Shown: piece by piece, positions 25,501 through 40,316 of the stretch
How positions within the stretch are numbered: the first letter of the stretch is position 1
Layout: each line of letters begins with the position of its first letter
Source of the DNA: Parus major
Taxonomy: Eukaryota; Chordata; Aves; Passeriformes; Paridae
Reading direction: 5' to 3'
DNA length: 64,000 nt
Assembly (NCBI RefSeq): GCF_001522545.3
Contig: NC_031770.1
Coordinates: 34,907,866-34,971,865 of the forward strand
Notes under the pieces: model-generated
Told to the model about the DNA's origin: nothing
Database searches by the model: none
What the model saw: only the letters and a program-made list of their open reading frames with translations
Translations under genes and position numbers: made by a program

Positions 25501-26739
25501 GGGGACCAGATGACCTTATGATGTCCAGCTGGACTGCAATTACTGTGCAGTTGGCACACTTGAAAACAATAGATCCTGACCAAAAGTGTCCACCAAAAGT
25601 GGAGGAAGGTCTCGGACTTGCCTTGAAAGTTCTGAAAGTACTTGCCATAGGGAAGATGCTCAGAAATTTGACTTAATGGCCCACACCATGCTTGGGAGCA
25701 GTTCTGGACTACTTATTACCTGAAAGGGTTTGTTTTTCTTTTTCTCTATATGAGATCAGTTGGAACAGATAATCTCTGTGAGACATGAATACATTGCAAG
25801 GTGATACCTATGGGACATTAATATATTACATAACTTGATTTGTTTAGTTGCTGTCTCTTTCTCCTAAATCTTTATTCCTAGGATGCATTTGAGATTGCTT
25901 GCAAATTTACTCCATAGAGCTCACCCTGCTAAGATAGCGGTTGGCTCTTCTACCTTATCTTAAAAGCAACTCTCTTCTCAAAAAATTGTTTGGGAGAAAT
26001 TAACCAAAATGTTGGTTAATGTGGTTTTCTTCCATTCTTGTTTTGTTCTGTTCAGAATAGCATGATTGTAGCAAACTCTCTAACTGCATATGGGTCTGTA
26101 GCCTAGGGCATAATGGTTAATTTAAAAAAGAGAAATCAAGCTTTGGTTTAGACTGAATTTCGCCTACCAGGAACTGAGTGAGGTGAAGTTTCTTTGCAAA
26201 ACACCAATTCACAACTACTTGCCAATGACTGACTAGTGAACGTGCATTTGTATTACCTTCTTTTCAACTAGTCAAGGATGGCTACTCAGATGCAATTTTT
26301 CTATTGAAGAAAAACTTGTCCATTTTTTCTTGAATACTCAGAATTTTTAGCAGCTGTAAAACATATTCAGATACACACTAAAGAGTTGGGATTTTGTTTG
26401 GTTAGAGTGGAGTGTTTTGGGTTTTTTTTGTAGTACCTAAGTGTCTTGACTGAAAAAAGGACTGTGTGTTACATGAAGTATGATATCACATGCTGAACAT
26501 GTTTGCCTGTGCTTGTGAAGAAATTGTGTTGCTAAAAAGGATGGTAAATTGGGGAGTGAAACAATCCAAGTGCCTCACCTGAATTTACTGAAACCAGGAG
26601 TAGAAACTCGGTCCAGTTAAATGTGGTCCTGAAATTTAGACTTAAGTCTTCTGAACTTTCTGTCCATTGGAGTATCCTTTCTATATATGTTAGGTGTCTC
26701 TTGGTTTGGATACTTCGTTGTTATTCCTTTGTTCATGTT

Positions 26740-26870
26740 TTTGTTGATTTAATACTGTTTTTGTGATGCATTTTTTTAAAATTTGGTTTGGGGTGATTTT
26801 TTCTTTCTTGTTTTGTTGGGGCGTAGGGAATGGATTTGTGGGGTTTTGTTCTTTGGAGTTTTTTTAAGTC
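26740..26870 (+). repeat. T/G-rich low-complexity tract
   Basis: Runs of T interrupted by GG and GGGG. The minus strand shows a chance Lys/Pro/His-rich ORF that is not a gene. Confidence 0.85.
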
Positions 26871-29800
26871 TGTGCTCTTAGTTACCACATTGTAGTGCAC
26901 AGGAAAAGAGACAGTATGAATCCACACGAGTACTTGTAAGTCCTTTCTAAGTCAAGCAGCTAAGGCAATTTATGCTAACTGAATATTTGTTTTTAAATCT
27001 TGCTGCATAAATAATTTATTTTGTAAGGCAGTCTTTCCATGTTTCTTAAACAGTGCATTTACAGGTTATTTAAGGTTGTATTGTCCACTCTTACATAATC
27101 TAAGTGTTGCTTCTTTTTGTGGCATAATAGAAATTGAAACTGAACTTGCCATTTACTCAGCTTAGTTTTTGGGTTTTTTGCCTTTTTTCCTGAAACAGTC
27201 AGTGCTTAAATGTATTTTAAAATGTCTCAAAATCTACAGCATAATTCAAGAAAATTATGTGAAATGGGAGAAGACCAGTTTATTAAAGGTGATAATTAAA
27301 GTCCTGCTTTATAGGACATTAGCAGGTTAAGTGCAAGAGTTTCATTTAACTTTGTTTCTCTTTAAGCATTCACCTCTAAGGCATTTATAGGTCATAGTGC
27401 ATGGGGAGCGTATGCATGTAGTAAGAAATTTGAAATAAAATTTCTAACTTTCTTTTATTCTATTTCAAATATTTTTTCTTTTTATGCTGGTCATGTTAAC
27501 AGAGCACATTTCACAAGGCATGCAGGTGACAGAATTGACATAGTTGTGTTCTATTTTTGCTACTATTGATGTATTTGTATTACTTAAATGTGTCTTTCCC
27601 TCTTGGTTATATCACAGAGACTTCAGATTAATGTTAATAAGTCTTAATCCAGATTTCTGTGAAACCAAGTACTTATTCTGTGTTGAGAAAGTACATTCAT
27701 TGCATAGAATGGATGAAAGATTAGAGCAGAATTGTTTGATTGGCAGCAGTAATACTCAGTGGCATGTTTTTCATATTATTCTTTTTGTTGAAAAAAAGTT
27801 AATTTTGAGTTGTGCTAATGAAAAATCTCCCTTAAAATTTACCTCATTAGTACTGCCTTTGTTGGCAATTAGCACCTCTAGCTGCTTTAACTAAAGATCT
27901 GATCATTTTTCATTTTTTCCTCATTTGTTTCTGTTGCTGCTGCTTTACTGTTTACTGAGGACTGCTGTTCACTGAGGTGTACTGTGGAGGAGATATCTTA
28001 AGTGACATGCAAGATACCTCATCATGTAATACTAGATTTTATTCTCTCTGCTGTCTTTTTCCAGCCAAATCAGGGAAAACAATGAAATCTCGGCTTTGAA
28101 ATGTGTAAGCATCAGTGGTTGTGGTATTTGATAAGGCTTTTTGATAGCTTTTGCTTTCTCCTGTCATCTCGTTGAATGTCAGCAGGCTTTCCTGGTTAGC
28201 ACTGCTCAGGCTTTGCTCACTTCTGCAATGCTTGCTCTATATGAAGGAATAAATTTACAGCTTTGGGATTTCTTAAATGTATTGTGTGAGTTTATAGGAT
28301 CAGTGCAGTATCATGGTTATAAGGATCATTGTGTCTTTTGAGAAAAAAAATTTCTTAGTGTTTGCTAGTGACCTCAACTCCTTTCTTCTATTTTCATTAG
28401 TCTGTTTCAAGCTAACAGAACTTTCATTTTGTTCACAATAGCTCTCAATTAAAATTCTGGTCTTGCTGCTCATGTTGCCTCCCAGGGTGTGTTTGTGAGG
28501 TAGAATCCACCATCATTGTAGCATGAGAGTGTACAGAGCCCTTCCTTGGGGCTCAGTAGATATTGTTCAAAATTCCATTTGCTATTTTCCCACTCTTAGA
28601 GTTTTTCCAGGTTTGACAAGGAGTCTCCAAATACAACATTGGTGTCTCTTGGCTGTTTTAAAGATGCTAATAATAACTTCTGTGGATAATGTGCCATCTT
28701 CATACTTGACTGATTTATTAATAAGCCCGTGTGCCCCGTCTCTGGTCATGGAACCACATAATCTGTAACGTGTGCTGCAAACCTTTATGCATAGGATTAA
28801 TGCACACTAATTGTCTCCTGTGCTGTGCACTGTACTGAGTTTGATCTAAAAATGGAATGGCTTTGGACGTGACTGAATCCCAGACTTGTTAAAGGTGTGC
28901 CATCATGGGAATCTTGCTGGAAAAAATACTAATTTGCTTCACTTGGGAAGTGCAACTGTATCTGCAGTTTCCTGGCAGTAGCTTCTTCCAGGATGCATAA
29001 TGTTCCACAGTTGTATGTAACCTGCATTTTAGTGCTTGTAAATTTAATCTTCATTCAAGGCTTAGGCAAACTGCCCTAAGAGATTATGCTAATCTAAAGC
29101 TTCTACATCTGAATTTCCTAGTTTGTTCTTTTTTGTGTCATGGAAGTTGCTGTGCAAAATGCCACAAATATGCTTTTCCTTAGTGTTTAAGTAATATTTT
29201 GTATTAAGGTAGATTTTTTGCACAAAACAAGTACATTGCTGTGTATTGTACTGATGGAGATGTACAAGAGGAAGGACAGGTTAGATGCAAAATAAGTAGT
29301 ATTTGAGGTTTGCTTTAAAGAGGATATAAACAATAAGTGGTAACTTAAGAAGAAAGGTCAATGAAGAAGAAAGAGTAAGAGAAGCAGATGGTGAAGAATC
29401 AGAAAAAATGTCTGAGGCAGGATGATTTGTGATGCTTTTTGTTAGTTATGATTAATAAACAAAAAATCAAACAATACACCTGTGGAAAAAAAATACTTGT
29501 TTGCAATGCTCTAGATCGTTCCCCTTTCAGCTGTTATTTGAAACTGTAGTTAATACACAACTGTATGCTTCAAATGAGATCAGAAACTGAATCTAATTAA
29601 AAAACATTGCAGCCAACAGCATTCTGAAATTGAGAGATTATTTTTATGTATTTGGCATAGGATTGTTGGTCTTTTTCCAGACTTGCTGTCTTTTGTTTGT
29701 CATACAAGATGTTGGCTTTCATCCAGTTTGAAACAGAGGGGTCCAAGTTTAAAAGCTACTGAAGTCAGCAAAATACTTGTACTAGTGTTAACAGAAGCTC

Positions 29801-32800
29801 AGTACTGTGTAAACTCTGACTTTCTCTGCTTTTTTGTAGTTTTGATGTTTAATTCCCTCTGTGGGATGTTGCTGTTCTAGGGTAGCATTTAATGGTGGCC
29901 TTGAAGCTGTGTTTAATTGGTATTGTCAAATATTGTATTTATTTACCTGCACAGTCCTTTGCAGGTACCTGTTTAGTGACGGTCTGAGGAATAAATACTG
30001 TGGATATTGCATCATTCTCAGTTTGTCTTCAAAGCAATCTGGCTGCTTACATTTTGTGCAGCAGCACTGCAGAGCAGAACAGCCTTCTCATACTGCAATT
30101 CCTTGTGGTCTTACCGTGCGTGGGGGCAGGTTATGAATCCATGTGCGCACGTATTGCACACGTGCCACCCCTCACCACCCCTGCAATGTGTGGGTATTTC
30201 TGGTTAGGATACTGCTGTAGTTTGAAAGCAGGATGAGTAAGATGATTCTCAAATTTCCAGGTGTTTATTTTTCCAATCAGTTCTCAAAAACCTTTAATCA
30301 AGTGGTTGGGTAGCTGTATTCTTGAGCTTAAGCTGTCTGGATTTTAGAAGAAAATTAAAATTTATTGTGGTTTTTTTGTCTTGTTGCTTTTTTTTCCCCA
30401 ATAGATATTTTGTTTTTCCTTTTTTATTTGTGTGAATGACAGTTGTAAAAATGCAGAAACACATTCAAACTAGCACTGCTACCAGGTATTGCAAGGAGTG
30501 TGGAATTCCTTGCATGATTTTTAGATGCTTTTTAAAATTTTATTTTGCCTAGTGCAAGTATTCTCTGGAGCCAAGAAAGCACAGTTTCTATTGTATTTAT
30601 TTATTCCATATTTTTACATGGAATATGAGAAGTTGGCTTTAGTAAAAGGACCCAGGAACAGTGTACTTTAGCTTCTTTCACATTGGAGTACTCTGATAAG
30701 CTGCTTAGTTCTGCATTTTGCATTTTAAGTGTCAAGTGTGGCAGTTTATTAGAAGACTTTGCCTTTGGAGAAAAGATAATGTTTTATGTGTGGAATATCC
30801 ACTATTTCTGTGTTCAGTGAAATGCTTCTAACTACAGTTTTCTTAAGTGTCATTTCTCAGCAAAAATAAATCTGGTAAGAACCAATATCTACTTTTTGTG
30901 GAGGACTGAGCTGTTTAAATTCCTTCAGGGTGATAATTGCTCTTTTATTTGGAAATGTTTTAAAAAGTTTGTAGAGTCTCTTCACTGCAAGACACCAAGA
31001 ATTTCTACATTAGAAGTCTCTCTGTCAGTATGGATTTCCCCTAAAATTATAATTATGGCCCCTTTTTGCTTTGCTGTTGTATTTCTTATAGGTAGAGTTG
31101 CTTTCTGTTGTCCTAAGTAATACATAGAAATGTTGTTCAATAATGCTGCAGGTTTGGTAACTGATGAGCAGTTAGTTGGTGCTAAAACTCATTCTGGGGA
31201 AGCAAACTTAACAGAAATGTTAATGTTTAAAAATAAATAAAGGGGAAAAGGCAAGAATTTGGGAAGATCTCTGGTTGTTTGAAAAATCTTGTACAATAAA
31301 AATCTGTTTAAATTCTGAATTAGAGAGGTTTTTTTGGAGGGCTCAGGATGAAGCCAACCTAGAGAAGTCAAGAGAGATGAACTATAGCAGTTGGAGTCTG
31401 AAAATGGCTTGAAATCTGCATCATTGGTCTTCTCCATTGAAAGCTGTCTCTTTCTGTTTGCCTAAAAGAAAGAAAAGATCATTCTCTTTGTAGTTTCTTA
31501 CTACTGTGGTATCTTAGGTTAGTAAAGAGAAGACCAAAATGTTGAACATGGTTGATTTTCCTAATATTATGCATCTTGAGTGTTCTTGTGAAAGAATTTG
31601 AGAAACACGTGGTTAAGCCTCTAATAAACATACAGAGGTTAAGCTGGTAAGAGACAGAGGTCCTTTGAACACAGTAACTGGGAAAACTAGTTTGCATACT
31701 GAAGTTTACTTGCCAGAAGCATCTTAAAGCATTTAGGTCCTGCTTTTACTGTGTGTGGGCTTGGGGTTGTGGGTTTTGGTGGGGCTTTTTAACATCAGCA
31801 ATTATCAGAGAGAACTGAAAGAAATTACATACCTTACGTTTGTGTTAACAAAGCAAAGCACTAAAGGGCAAACAGGAGTCGATTCAATTTTGCTAACAAC
31901 AAAAATTAAATTTCATTAAATATCAGATGCCTCATTTCTAAGTTAATGTTTACAACTCCGTTGCTTTTGTTAATCAGCTCAAGAAAACTGATTGCCCTTC
32001 CTGCTGTTCAGTCTCAGTTGCTAGCTTCATACATATGTGAATTCTTACTCTTTGTAAACTCCTGTATGTATTTTCATTATAATTTGCATTTATTACAAAT
32101 GCAAGTGTTTCTAAGTCCTTGTTCTGCTTATGTTTTTAGACTTTTAGTAAGAAAAAAATGTAATTTGAGACTTTAGTCTGGGTGTGATTATGTGGTACAG
32201 TAAGTTGTTTGGTGTTCCTTACATCCTGAGCTGCCTCCAGAGGTTTGTCTCTTGGGAGGTATATGGTGTGTCCTCCAATTCAAATCCTTTTCTCTTCATC
32301 ACATCAAGCTGTGTGTTACAGTGCTTCTCTTTGACTGAATATTCGTGATTGTTTCTTCAGATATCAGCTAGGCTCATATTGTTTTCCTAAGCTGTGTTAA
32401 GCAGAAATGTTCAAAATAGTTGTGTTTGTCATTATTTTGATACTCATTCAACATTACCTTTGGTTTGGCAGCTGAATATACTGTTGCAATAAATAATACT
32501 TTCTGCTTTAAGTAAATCTACCACTAAGTCATCAAAGTATATAAAGCTTATACTGATTATAAATCTAGTATTTTCAGTTTTGATTTATTCCCAGAATGAT
32601 TTGGCAATTTTTAAAATTCCTAGCTCTGTAGGTGAGACCATCTCATTACTGTTTATATACTCTTTCTTTGAAAATTTTAGTTGATTTGCCAATATAAAGA
32701 TTGAGCAATAGTAGGAGTAGTACCATTCATCCAGCATAATAGGCTCTCTTATATAGAGAAATTATGATGTACAATGTTATTCCAGCTGTGACAATATTGA

Positions 32801-35800
32801 AAACTTTTTAATTGTTATTTTACAGTAGAGGCAACACAGCTGTAAATCTGACTACAGCTATCTGCTCATTTCTCCAACTAGCTTCTGAAGGATTTTTCAC
32901 TACTGAATTTTAAAGGTGCTTTATTTCTATTGAAAGCAGTGCAGTTAGCAGTACAGAGGTATCCTGTCCCAGGGCTGGCACAGCTTCCCATGCTCTGTGC
33001 AGTGCATGGGCTCAGCCCTTCATGCACAGTTCTGTCAGCTGAAGTTACCCATTATTGATTTGGATTAACTTGTTGGTGTCAAGCTAATACATATTTGTTG
33101 AAAGCAGGTTTAGAATGAAACGGAGGAAAAGTAAAATTACTTTGGAGTTTCCAAGACATGATTTTTTCTAAGCATAACAGAGGAGCGTTGTGAGCTGGGA
33201 GATCTGAACCCAAATGGAACTACTGCCACAAACACTATTGGTTTTATAGAATTTGCATTTTCTTTTAGATGCAGGTGTTTGGTAGAGCCTCGTTGAGTCT
33301 GTAAACTCTTTATTTGGAAGGCATCAGGATTGAGGTCAGGATTATTTGTGATTCTGGTGTGGTGTTTTTTGGGGTTTATTTGTTTGCTTGTTTTGAATTG
33401 CCACCTTTCTTTTTAATATTTCCAGTACAGGAAAAGAAACTAGTTCAGGAAATGGAATTACAAAATTATAATAGCTTTGCTGTCTACCCAAAGGGGATTA
33501 TTGTCTTCATTGACTGTAGCTGTCTTGATACAACTGATATAACCCTTTTTCTGTTTATTCGGTCCTCAAAATGGAAAATCTTTGGTAAATCTGTAGTAAA
33601 CACTGTGTTGCAAAATTGTGTATCAATGAATGCCAGTTCTTAAAACTGGTATCTGTGACCGTCTTGTGGTGTGTGGCTTTTTTTAACCCAGGTTAGTTCC
33701 AGGCTGTTATATTAGGAGAAGATTAGGCTATAATGTGGGTGAGACAGGTTGCTCCACTGTGTTGTACATGAAATGTGGAGCACCAGAATTCTGGGAAATG
33801 TAGCAAGACTCATTTAGAAAATAGAATGGATTTTAAATAAAGTTCAGTTTTAGGTAAAAGGTCAGGTTCTAGCTCCCTTTTTTATTTGTAGCAGTTCATC
33901 CGTATACAGTATTGTGCATATTGTATGTGTAAGTTAATCTCATTTTTTAATCTACTATAACTGCCCTTTTGATTCTTGAAAATCCTTTTGGGCATTTTGC
34001 ATTCCGATATCGATCCCTGTCTGTCTGACTGCTTCAGCTGGGTAATCATTTTTCTTGTTTATCCCTAATCCTTTTAATATTTCCTTCCTGCCACTGTATA
34101 GCAGTACAGTATGCCTATTGTTTGGAATGTGTCTCAATGATGACTGTAAGACTGTTCAATGAAAGTGACTGTGTTTTAGCCTAGATTTCACAAAAATGGT
34201 TTACAAAAATGCAAAGCTGAACACGTGCCTTCAAAGCATATGTGCCAATTGTAGTGCATTGCTTTGTTAGTCGTGCAAAAATCTTTATGAACCATATCTT
34301 ATTCTAAACTGCTCAGAAAAATGAAATATGGAATATAAAATGAAAATTAAATATGAAGCTTGCTATTTCAAAATGCTTCTTATTCTGTGTTCTTTGTATG
34401 GAACTTACAGGAAAAATGTATTTTTCCCTCCATCTCTGTGTATATACACATCCGTTTGTATATCCATATGGATATGTATTAAAAATTTGATTTTAAAGAA
34501 TCAACTGTAGAACCATTTCAATATCTCAGTCAAAACACTTGGACCTGAGAAATACCAATTTCTCTTCAGCCATCTCCTGCAATAAAACATTCTGCCCTCG
34601 TTTCTATGGTGACTGAGTAACAGCATCACATGAAGTTCTGACAAAATGATAACAATTCCTTCCTGAAATGGTTTCCTGAGAAGCATGGAAACCATTCTTC
34701 CATTTCACCTGAAGAATGAGAAGACCCTCCCATCCCTGTCAGGGCTTTTCTTCTCTGTTTCTCCCACAGCAGATTATACCCTAAGATCCTTTTACTGTAC
34801 TAACCAATGTTTTAACTGTTCTGCTTTTCTCATTAAATAAACTTGGCATGTACTTTCTCTGCGTGTCAAAGCAGAGCATGCACACATAATGAAGGAAAAG
34901 AATTTGATACAGAGGTGAAAGTAAAGTGTTTAATTCTTCTTAAGGAGCTATTTTTATTTCTGTGCTGCTTTGGTATTATATAGGTGGGGAGGGTTGGGGA
35001 GTGGTTTGACGTGGTTGGTTTTTGTTATAACTGCTCTACTTTAACAAAAGAATTGGAAAATGCTGGAGATCTGGACTTCCTATGTTCAGTGACTGTCTTA
35101 GTAAAAACATATCTAACTAGTACCTAGCTTGAGTATTGCATAAACCTTTCAGGAAGCTGAAGCTAAAGAAGCTTCCTTCTCTCAAAGAAAGCATTAGTCG
35201 CAGCATAAGTGCTTCAGTAACTTGCTATTATACCTCCATTTCCCCCTAATAACTTTGTACTGTCATGGGAAGTATAATTTTAAAAATACACTGTAGTTTT
35301 TGATATGGAGAAACTTTGTTTAGAGTTCTGGATTTATGGCTGTTGTTTTATGACAGACACTTTCTAAAGTTAATGGGAAAAAAAGAAACCAAATCCATAT
35401 CTTGATTTCTTCTTATGATTATATCCTTTGAAGCTTGTTCTCCTCCCCCTCATGCACTTTATAACAAGTATACTGTGGTTGCAATGAAAGGTCAGTTTGA
35501 ATGTTTTTATGCCTCAACTTCCGAGATTCTCAATTTTCTTGTGCACTTCTGAGATGAAAGTGAGACTTTTTTTGAGACATCCTAACTTTTTAAGTGAATG
35601 ATCCCTGTTTTAATAATAAAGCACACAGTGCATTGTATCTTTTTCAGCTATTATTTTTCAATTATACATTGTAACTTAGGTTATTATTAATAATTGTAGG
35701 GTATACTCTGTCATGTGCTCAACAACAGCAAGTTGTTCTTGCAGGCTCTTAGCAAAGTACAAGTGAGCCTGAACCTTCAGACCTACAAAAAGTAAAGTTT

Positions 35801-38622
35801 GTCTTGAAATGAAAAACTTCTACCAGTAGTAATTTATATCTAAAAATAACGCTGTCACTGGTAAACTGAAGAACTTTATTTTAAATGATCCCCAGAGCTG
35901 CCTTTCAGAATAGGGATTAAGTTGATTTCCAAGGATAGAAGTCTTATTTGGAATTAATCAAAATGTTAGTTTTCCTGTCTGGATTGTGTTCAGTTTATTA
36001 AGAATGTTGTATTTCTGGCTACACTTCTGAATTTCTTAAGAAAATTGTCTGTCTCAGAGTGGATAGTTTGCAAAAGCTTGATTGATCCAGACTCTTCCTT
36101 TATCTCTTTAGAGATCCTTTGTTGGCTCAGGCTGCTGAGATGTCAGGAATAGCAGAGCACTTCCAGCTTCAGTGGTGTTTGATGAAAGGCTGTAAAGAGA
36201 ATGTGTCCCACAGAGAAACCTCATCAGGAAACCAACCAATATTTTCTGTTCTCTGTGTAGCTATTTGAAATACTGCTTTTTTGAACATAAAGGCAGCTCT
36301 TGCAGACAACTTTGTTTTTCTTAGTGAGTTGTAGGTTATCAGCTCAAACTTTTATGGGAAGCATGAAATGCTTGATGTTTGATGGATGCATCCCTGAAAA
36401 GTGATTGTTCTCCTTATTAATGGTAGGGGTATTCTTTTTAAGGGATATACTGAAATGTGATTGCGTTTTATGCTATAGCAATTTCACTGTCTCTACATGC
36501 AGGTAGGGTTGTGTGGAATTCTTCTTGTGAAGGGATTTGCACTATGGGTGAGAACAATGTGACACGTGTGCTGTGTAATGTGTTAAGATGCCCTGTTATT
36601 CAGGAATATGTATATATTTGCTGTATTAATTTGTTTCATAGTAAGTCACATATATATAGCCCCATGTGTAGTTCTCCCTTTCCTCAAAAGCCTAATTCCT
36701 TCACCACAATGCTTTGAAAAATGAAGTTCTCCTGATACTGGACACACATAATATTTGTTTATGTTGTATTTATTATCAAAACAGAGTTTAAGTCCTGATT
36801 CATTGTTTGACTGTGAAGACATTGGTCAGGAAGAACCTGAATTGTGTAATAGGCAGTAGCTTAAAGCATCCAGGGGACAGGTTGCTGCTTTGTAGTGTAT
36901 GTGTCAGTTTGACAGAGAAGCTCGTGTGAATCTACTTTGGTCTGTTTAAAAGCTCCTTTGAAACAGTCTGTCTGGTATGGAAAAGGGGCAAAGTAGCAGA
37001 AATAGCACTGGTGAGTGACTTCCCAGGGATTTTTTCTGGAATACAGCTTGGCATTACCCTGCTTTCTGTCTTTTGAGGCTGTTGGTGTATTTTTAATTAT
37101 TTTGTTCTTACATGTTTTGGTTTTTTTTTAACGTTCCTTTTGTAAGGGGTAGAAGTGTTTGTTAATAAAGGAAAAAAGAGCTATTAAACAGTTCTTGTTT
37201 GATGAAATCTTAAATAGCTGTATGTATTGGAATTAAATCAGGAATTGTGCTCAAGCAGTGACATTTATGGCTGTATTAATGTTTGTAATTTATTTTGAGA
37301 ACAGATTAAATTTTGATGCCTTCTTCGCTGAAGTAATGAAAAGGTAGAACTAGTTTAGTGTAATGAATCCCTGTGGATAGAGACAATTTTGTCATTTGCT
37401 GAGATAACAATAATAAAAACCTTGAAACTTTTCTGAATGGTTGCTTAGAAGTCTTCTATCCAAAGTTGGTGTCAAAATGAGGAAGCCACGTCGGCTTTTA
37501 CTGAGATGCAGTAAAACTGAACTCCCATCTTACACTGCAGTGAATTCTGGACTTGGAAAGCAGTTACACTAGCATGATGCTAGCTGATAAATAGTAATGC
37601 TGCACCTGGAGCTGATGGATTCTCATGTATTAGATAAAAATTATGTTCAAAGAAACACTTTGTATCCTGCTGACCACTTATCATTTTAGTCAGTAACTGC
37701 TTTCCATAGAGGAAAACAACATCTAAATCAAGAAACAAATTGTGACATTGTCTGCAAAAAGTTTCTTAACCTGCTTTTGACTCTGCTGTGGGCTAGAATT
37801 TGGGAAGCTGGTAGATAATTGTCTGTTGGTTGATCCAGCTTGGGTGAAATATATTTGACTTCCCTGCTGCTCAGTTGTGTTTGGGTATTGGGAAGGGAAT
37901 GTTTCAACATGTACGTAGTTCGAGAAGCAATTTGGAAGCACAGTATTTACATGAGTATTAATAGGGAGTTATTAGTAGGGTTTTGTTTATTTATTTTTTG
38001 GGACTATGAAGTACAAAAGCAATAGTGACACAGGATTAAAAAGAAAACCTTTAGTTTATAAATACCTGCTGGTGTTTTATTTCCTGATATTAAAACATAA
38101 ACACGTCTTTTGCAAGGCGGTGCTTATGTTTAAATAATTTCCTCTGTAAATGGTGCTGGCTTTATGTAAGAGTCCTGTCACAGTCTGTAACCTTTAACTA
38201 CATTGAGCAAAATATTCTAAAGTGGAAAAGATTATCAAAAATAACTGCAAAACACTGAGTGAATATTTCATGCAAAAATATTTTTGTTTTCATACAAAAA
38301 ATACATGGTTCTCTATTTTAAATTTCTCTCCTCTATTGCTTCTGATGCTTCTTATGTGTTGATAGTGACATGTCCTTGTTTTCATATCATTGCTAAGTGA
38401 TCTTAGCAACTCCAGCAGCAGACTTTGCATTGGTCTTCAAAAATTACACATCTAGAGTCCTGTATAATGTGAATTGGAATAGTTTGATGTGCATTGCTGA
38501 CAAGCCTTGCCTTTTGGAAAGTTATCCAAATTGGTCAAAAATAGTTTTTATTGCATTTGACCAATTGCATTGCTCAAATTTTATCTGTATTGAATTATCT
38601 AAGCAGTACTTAAGGAAATGCT

Positions 38623-38660
38623 TATCTTCGTATAGATACTATACTTCGTATAGATACTAT
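38623..38660 (+). repeat. Two-copy 18-bp tandem repeat
   Basis: CTTCGTATAGATACTATA is present twice head to tail (starting near 38627 and 38644). Each unit contains the short palindrome-like ATAGATACTAT. Confidence 0.85.
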
Positions 38661-39993
38661 AGATAGTGTGTAAATGCAGTCAGGTAAAAAATAGCGCTCA
38701 ACTTTTTAAAATACTTACAATCCGAAGTATTTTCATGAGAGAGTTTGCATGAGGATGGGATTATCTATTAGTCATGGAAACTGGATGGGCATGTTTATGT
38801 GCTAGGGCACATAAGGTAATGAGCAGTGGGAGTTTAAGGGTCATCATGAGTACAAGTGCTCTGTCAAGAGCCTATCATGAATATGTACTTTAAGGGCTGC
38901 TACTGCTACAGTTCTGTCGCTTCTCTGTGCATGTTGAGCAAACATGCAGTGGAAAATGAAAACAACTTTAAAAGCTAGAATGTCAAGCCTTTTATTATAT
39001 CCATAAACTAAAGGCTATCAATAAAATACTGAAACTAGTATGTCATCTATTATTTATATAGCTCTCTGCAGTGAACCTCTGTAACCAGTAGTGTTCTGTC
39101 TGAACAATGTCTTTAATAAAAACACAAGATAAGAAACTAAATGTAACTTTAGGTTTTTTTTGAAAAAAAAAATTAGTCTTAAAAATGTTATTCAAAGTTA
39201 TAGGCAAAATACATATCTAGTCAAGGCTGTTTTAAAGATAGATGAAAATAGTAGGATTTTTAACTGTAAGAGCTATAATGCTATATAGTAGCACATTTAG
39301 GTTAGTAATCTTTGATGGTTATAAGAAAAGACATAAAGTACTTGTACATGAAGGGCTCATATAATATCCTGAGTTAGAAGGGATACATAAGGATCATCAA
39401 CAAACCTCATCATTACCATAGTCAAACCTCTTATCTCTTAGTATTCAAGCTGCTGAAGTATGTAGAAACAACACTTCTAATGTGAACATTGGGAGTGTGT
39501 ACAGGAAAAGTCCTCTTGTGCTAATGTATTCAAATATGTTAGCTCTTGAACTTTTAACTTGCTTTTTGAATATGTGAGAGCTCAGTTCAGGTTAATAAAG
39601 CAATCATTTTAAATCAGTCCATAATGGAAGGTCTTAGGAAACTGAAGGAATAGGTGTGAACAACTGGGCTGACATGATATGACAAGTTGTTTCTTGACAT
39701 GCTGGCCAAATATAAGTTCACAGCTTTACTTGAGGCTGTGTGGGTTCAGCCATCACATGCGTCATATGAATTAGAAATTCTGTAAAATATTTCATAAGAC
39801 ACCTTGCAACTTGCAAATAATTATAGTTTTTAAAGGATATTTAGTAATTTTTGCTAATCAGTTCAGCAGCATCTGTTTCCTTTTTTTAGTGCTTTGGGGC
39901 GAGGAAAAAGAGAGGAGTTTTATCTGAGTTTATCTTTACAACTTCAGTCTTTTGCTGACACATATGGCATGATGATTTTTCTCTCCCTTTCAG

Positions 39994-40236
39994 AAGAGAA
40001 ACCTGATTGCTCCAAGGCCCGCTGTGAGGTCCAGTTTTCCCCTCGATGTCCAGAAGATTCCATCTTGATTGAAGGCTATGCACCTCCTGGTGAATGCTGT
40101 CCACTCCCAAGCCGTTGTGTGTGTAATCCTGCAGGCTGCTTGAGGAAGGTTTGCCAACCTGGCTATTTGAATATATTGGTTTCTAAGGCATCAGGAAAGC
40201 CAGGGGAATGCTGTGATCTCTATGAATGCAAGCCAG
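39994..40236 (+). CDS. CRIM1: CRIM1 internal coding exon (probably exon 3)
   Basis: This is an internal exon of CRIM1, a type I membrane glycoprotein that binds BMPs such as BMP4 and BMP7 and limits their processing and delivery. The exon is 243 nt (81 codons) and phase 1 at both ends. It is preceded by a pyrimidine tract ending in TTTCAG and followed by the donor CAG|GTAAAA. The translation begins EEKPDCSKARCEVQF and ends ECCDLYECKP, which I recognise as the part of CRIM1 just after the IGFBP-like domain. It holds 12 cysteines, including two CC pairs (GECCPL and GECCDL), typical of VWFC/chordin-like folds. The first G of the first Glu codon comes from the preceding exon. The flanking intron happens to stay open in this frame on both sides, so the apparent 151-codon ORF starting at 39894 is not the real coding unit. 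Seen: sequence, phases and splice sites. Known: family role. The exon number is inferred. Confidence 0.95.
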
Positions 40237-40316
40237 GTAAAACCAGATACGTTTTCTTTTCCTGTTTTTATTTTTTCTTCTGTCTGGCAAGCAAAATATT
40301 CTATATAATTGCATCC

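Larger units (their letters stand above)
1..39993 (+). other. CRIM1: Upstream CRIM1 intron (partial; probably intron 2)
   Basis: About 40 kb of AT-rich DNA lies upstream of the first visible CRIM1 exon. I looked for the expected preceding exon (acidic and Asn/Cys-rich sequence following the IGFBP-like domain) and did not recognise it. The stretch is therefore read as the 3' part of a long intron, and a missed short exon cannot be excluded by eye. It contains a CR1 LINE remnant, one LTR, a G-rich minisatellite with an assembly gap, several hairpins and simple repeats, all listed separately. Between these I see nothing recognisable in 1-4600, 7620-12400, 16650-21730, 22200-24600 and 25520-38620. 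Open frames there are 60-130 codons, overlap on both strands, and show no family similarity I can name. Confidence 0.8.
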
